From Oxalobacteraceae bacterium AB_14 (GTDB lineage: Bacteria; Pseudomonadota; Gammaproteobacteria; Burkholderiales; Burkholderiaceae_D), in assembly GCA_000381565.1 (NCBI GenBank), contig KB906724.1, forward strand, positions 1,538,766 to 1,602,765: a stretch of DNA of 64,000 nt, given 5' to 3'. The position numbers and the translations under genes were made by a program. Positions within the stretch are counted from its first letter, which is position 1, and every line of letters starts with the position of its first letter. The notes under the pieces are model-generated. The model was not told where the DNA came from. It did not search any database and was given only the letters and a program-made list of their open reading frames with translations. Positions 61,922 through 64,000 of the stretch are shown piece after piece.

Positions 61922-62311
61922 ATGGCTTACTCGGAAAAAGTGTTGGACCACTACGAAAATCCACGCAACGTTGGCGCTTTCGAAAAGGGCGATGACAGCG
62001 TTGGCACCGGCATGGTCGGCGCGCCGGCTTGCGGCGACGTGATGAAGCTGCAAATCAAGGTCGGCGCCGATGGCCTGATCGAAGATGCGAAGTTCAAGAC
62101 CTACGGCTGCGGTTCGGCCATCGCTTCCAGCTCGCTGGTGACCGAATGGGTCAAGGGCAAGACGCTGGACCAGGCGCTGGCCATCAAGAACACCCAGATC
62201 GCTGAAGAGCTGGCGCTGCCGCCGGTAAAAATCCACTGCTCGATCCTGGCGGAAGACGCCATCAAGGCAGCGGTACTGGACTACCAGACCAAGCACCCAG
62301 TCGCAGCGTAA
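61922..62311 (+). CDS. iscU: Iron-sulfur cluster scaffold IscU
   Basis: A 129-residue scaffold on which 2Fe-2S clusters form. The three ligand cysteines are C37 in APACGDVMKL, C63 in YGCGSAIASS and C106 in KIHCSILAED; the LPPVKIHC segment is the HscA-binding LPPVK motif. Normal family length. A REP-like inverted repeat lies between it and iscA. Confidence 0.98.
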   Translation: MAYSEKVLDHYENPRNVGAFEKGDDSVGTGMVGAPACGDVMKLQIKVGADGLIEDAKFKTYGCGSAIASSSLVTEWVKGKTLDQALAIKNTQIAEELALPPVKIHCSILAEDAIKAAVLDYQTKHPVAA

Positions 62312-62315
62312 CCCA

Positions 62316-62394
62316 GTCATTCCCGCGAAAGCGGGAATTCATGCCGGGCCGGATACGGCCAGTCAGCATGGGTTCCCGCCTGCGCGGGAACGAC
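62316..62394. repeat. REP-like inverted repeat between iscU and iscA
   Basis: GTCATTCCCGCGAAAGCGGGAAT (in two stems, 62316-62338) is followed by a spacer and GGTTCCCGCCTGCGCGGGAACGAC (62371-62394). Each unit forms its own GC-rich hairpin, and the outer ends GTC...GAC are inverted to each other. This matches widespread GTCATTCCCGCG-type intergenic repeats of proteobacteria. It is the only repetitive element inside the isc operon. Confidence 0.8.
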
Positions 62395-62407
62395 GTAGGA
62401 GAATCAA

Positions 62408-62731
62408 ATGGCAATCACCCTGACCGAAAAAGCAGCCAAGCATATCAACCGCTACATCGAACGCCGTGGTAAAGGCGTCGGTCTGCGTTTTGGCGTGCGC
62501 ACCACCGGCTGCTCGGGCCTGGCCTACAAGCTGGAATACGTGGACGAAATCGCCGAAGAGGACAGCGTCTTCGAATCGCACGGCGTCAAGGTATTCGTCG
62601 ATCCGAAAAGCCTGCCGTACATCGACGGCACCGAGCTCGATTTCGCGCGCGAAGGCTTGAACGAAGGCTTCAAGTTCCATAACCCGAACGAGAAAGACGC
62701 TTGCGGTTGCGGCGAAAGCTTCCGCATCTGA
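62408..62731 (+). CDS. iscA: A-type iron-sulfur carrier IscA
   Basis: A 107-residue A-type carrier with the three cysteines in CSGLAYKL and the C-terminal ACGCGESF. It accepts or delivers clusters or iron to target proteins. Its start follows AGGAGAATCAA, directly after the REP-like repeat. HscB follows six bases later. Confidence 0.97.
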   Translation: MAITLTEKAAKHINRYIERRGKGVGLRFGVRTTGCSGLAYKLEYVDEIAEEDSVFESHGVKVFVDPKSLPYIDGTELDFAREGLNEGFKFHNPNEKDACGCGESFRI

Positions 62732-62737
62732 TAAGCC

Positions 62738-63253
62738 ATGCAAAATCACTTTGAGTTGTTCAATCTGCCGCAGCAGTTTGCCGTGGACGCGGAGGCGCTG
62801 GACAGCGCCTACCGCGACGTCCAGGGCCGCGTCCATCCCGACAAGTTCGTCAATGCCACCGACGCCGAAAAGCGCGTCGCCATGCAGTGGGCCACGCGCG
62901 CCAACGAAGCCTATCAGACCCTGAAAAATCCGCAGAAGCGCGCGCAGTACCTGTGCGAGCTCAATGGCGTCGATTTGCAGACCGAGTCGAACACGGCGAT
63001 GCCGATGGCCTTCCTGATGCAGCAGATGGAGTGGCGCGAAGAACTGGGCGACGCCCGCGCCGCCAAGGACAGCGACGCGCTGGAAGCGCTGGACAAGCAG
63101 CTGCGCAACGAACGCAAGGCGCGCCTGGCGGAGATCGAAACGCAGATCGACGGCGGCGACTTCCACGCGGCGGCGCAGGGCGTGCGCGCGTTGATGTTCC
63201 TTGAAAAATTCGGCGAAGAAGTCCGCTTCGCCTTCGAAGCAATCGAAGCCTGA
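62738..63253 (+). CDS. hscB: Co-chaperone HscB
   Basis: A 171-residue J-domain protein that brings IscU to HscA. The HPD motif is in GRVHPDKFVNATDAEKR, and the C-terminal three-helix IscU-binding domain runs from MAFLMQQMEWREELG. Normal length. It is six bases after iscA and 54 before hscA. Confidence 0.97.
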   Translation: MQNHFELFNLPQQFAVDAEALDSAYRDVQGRVHPDKFVNATDAEKRVAMQWATRANEAYQTLKNPQKRAQYLCELNGVDLQTESNTAMPMAFLMQQMEWREELGDARAAKDSDALEALDKQLRNERKARLAEIETQIDGGDFHAAAQGVRALMFLEKFGEEVRFAFEAIEA

Positions 63254-63307
63254 GCGCGGCGCCTCGCGCGCGCCCTCGGCAGACAAGATAAGAATACAGG
63301 TCCATCC

Positions 63308-64000
63308 ATGGCACTTCTGCAAATTTCCGAACCAGGCATGTCCACCGCACCGCACCAGCATCGGCTGGCGGTCGGTATCGACCTGGGCACCACCAATTCG
63401 CTGGTCGCCACGGTGCGCAACAGCATTCCAGAAGTGCTGTGCGATGAGGATGGCCGCCCGCTGCTGCCGTCCGTGGTGCGCTATCTGCCGAACGGCCATG
63501 CCAACATCGGCTACAAGGCGCAGGCCGCGCAGACCACCGATCCGAAGAACACCATCGTCTCCGTCAAGCGCTTCATGGGCCGCGGCCTGGCCGATATCGC
63601 CTACGCGGAAAACATGCCCTACGATTTCCAGGACACCCCTGGCATGGTGCAGCTGAAGACCATCGCCGGCGTCAAGAGCCCGGTCGAGATCTCGGCGCAG
63701 ATCCTGGCCACGCTGCGCCAGCGCGCGGAAGATTCGCTGGGCGACGATCTGGTGGGCGCGGTCATCACCGTGCCGGCCTACTTCGACGACGCGCAGCGCC
63801 AGGCCACCAAGGATGCGGCGCAGCTGGCCGGCATCAACGTGCTGCGCCTGTTGAGCGAGCCTACCGCCGCCGCCATCGCCTACGGCCTGGACAACGGCTC
63901 GGAAGGTTTGTACGCAGTGTACGACCTCGGTGGCGGCACCTTCGACATCTCCATCCTCAAGCTGAGCAAGGGCGTGTTCGAAGTACTGTCCACCGGCGGC
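63308..64000 (+). CDS. hscA: Fe-S cluster chaperone HscA, N-terminal 231 residues (partial)
   Basis: The first 231 residues of the Hsp70 that drives cluster release from Isc[55 protein letters not shown] and [13 protein letters not shown] are standard. The frame is open to the last base of the window. It is the last ISC gene visible; a ferredoxin gene would be expected further right. Confidence 0.97.
   Translation, partial: MALLQISEPGMSTAPHQHRLAVGIDLGTTNSLVATVRNSIPEVLCDEDGRPLLPSVVRYLPNGHANIGYKAQAAQTTDPKNTIVSVKRFMGRGLADIAYAENMPYDFQDTPGMVQLKTIAGVKSPVEISAQILATLRQRAEDSLGDDLVGAVITVPAYFDDAQRQATKDAAQLAGINVLRLLSEPTAAAIAYGLDNGSEGLYAVYDLGGGTFDISILKLSKGVFEVLSTGG

Overview
The window reads as a chromosomal segment of an Oxalobacteraceae-type betaproteobacterium (Massilia, Duganella or Janthinobacterium-like). 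The grounds are high GC, PEP-CTERM protein sorting, several chemoreceptors, a TonB-dependent receptor, a NIS siderophore operon, an iscRSUA-hscBA operon and several genes typical of that family. No rRNA, CRISPR array or phage structural gene is visible. The taxonomic placement is inference; no marker gene was compared.

Region by region. (1) 1-6466 is accessory DNA that looks AT-richer than the rest. It holds the start of an IS1380-family transposase running off the left edge, then three co-directional genes: a HEPN-motif protein, a 1296-residue NACHT/STAND-type NTPase and a small ParB/Srx-like protein. The block ends at a 51-nt 3' fragment of tRNA-Asn that still has its terminator, which fits the right end of a genomic island integrated in tRNA-Asn. 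It is the best candidate here for an undescribed defence-like system. (2) 6.6-16 kb is core-like: a solute-binding protein, a GAF histidine kinase, a DUF642 PEP-CTERM protein, a DUF3334 (CheX-like) protein with a small partner, a chemoreceptor, a TonB-dependent receptor and two intact tRNA-Asn genes. (3) 16-28 kb has a delta-class carbonic anhydrase, a very long M35 metallopeptidase, a second secreted metallopeptidase, Hsp20, a TagX-like M15 peptidase beside a C-terminally short TssM, and a chemoreceptor pseudogene that has lost its hairpin tip. (4) 27.8-35.2 kb has a DTW-domain tRNA enzyme, a DUF2760/Hsp70/Hsp70 operon and, divergently, a radical-SAM gene behind a near-perfect LexA box. (5) 35.2-42.6 kb has an O-methyltransferase/TetR pair, a GH36 alpha-galactosidase, a ChaC-like protein and a LysR regulator divergent from a VOC/FAH/MaiA catabolic operon.

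(6) 42.6-49.6 kb is a translationally coupled NIS siderophore operon (synthetase, MFS exporter, synthetase, TonB receptor) behind a Fur box. (7) 49.6-57.6 kb is a MacAB-like ABC efflux operon flanked by two GGDEF diguanylate cyclases. (8) 57.7-60 kb has a GH144-like glucoamylase-domain protein and a uracil-DNA-glycosylase-like protein lacking the catalytic Asp. (9) 60-64 kb is the ISC iron-sulfur operon with an upstream IscR-type site and a REP-like inverted repeat between iscU and iscA; hscA runs off the right edge.

How they fit together: the siderophore and ISC operons form an iron acquisition and cluster-assembly theme. Chemoreceptors, CheX-like DUF3334 and GGDEF proteins form a motility/biofilm signalling theme. 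The left island and the SOS-controlled radical-SAM gene are the stress and defence elements.
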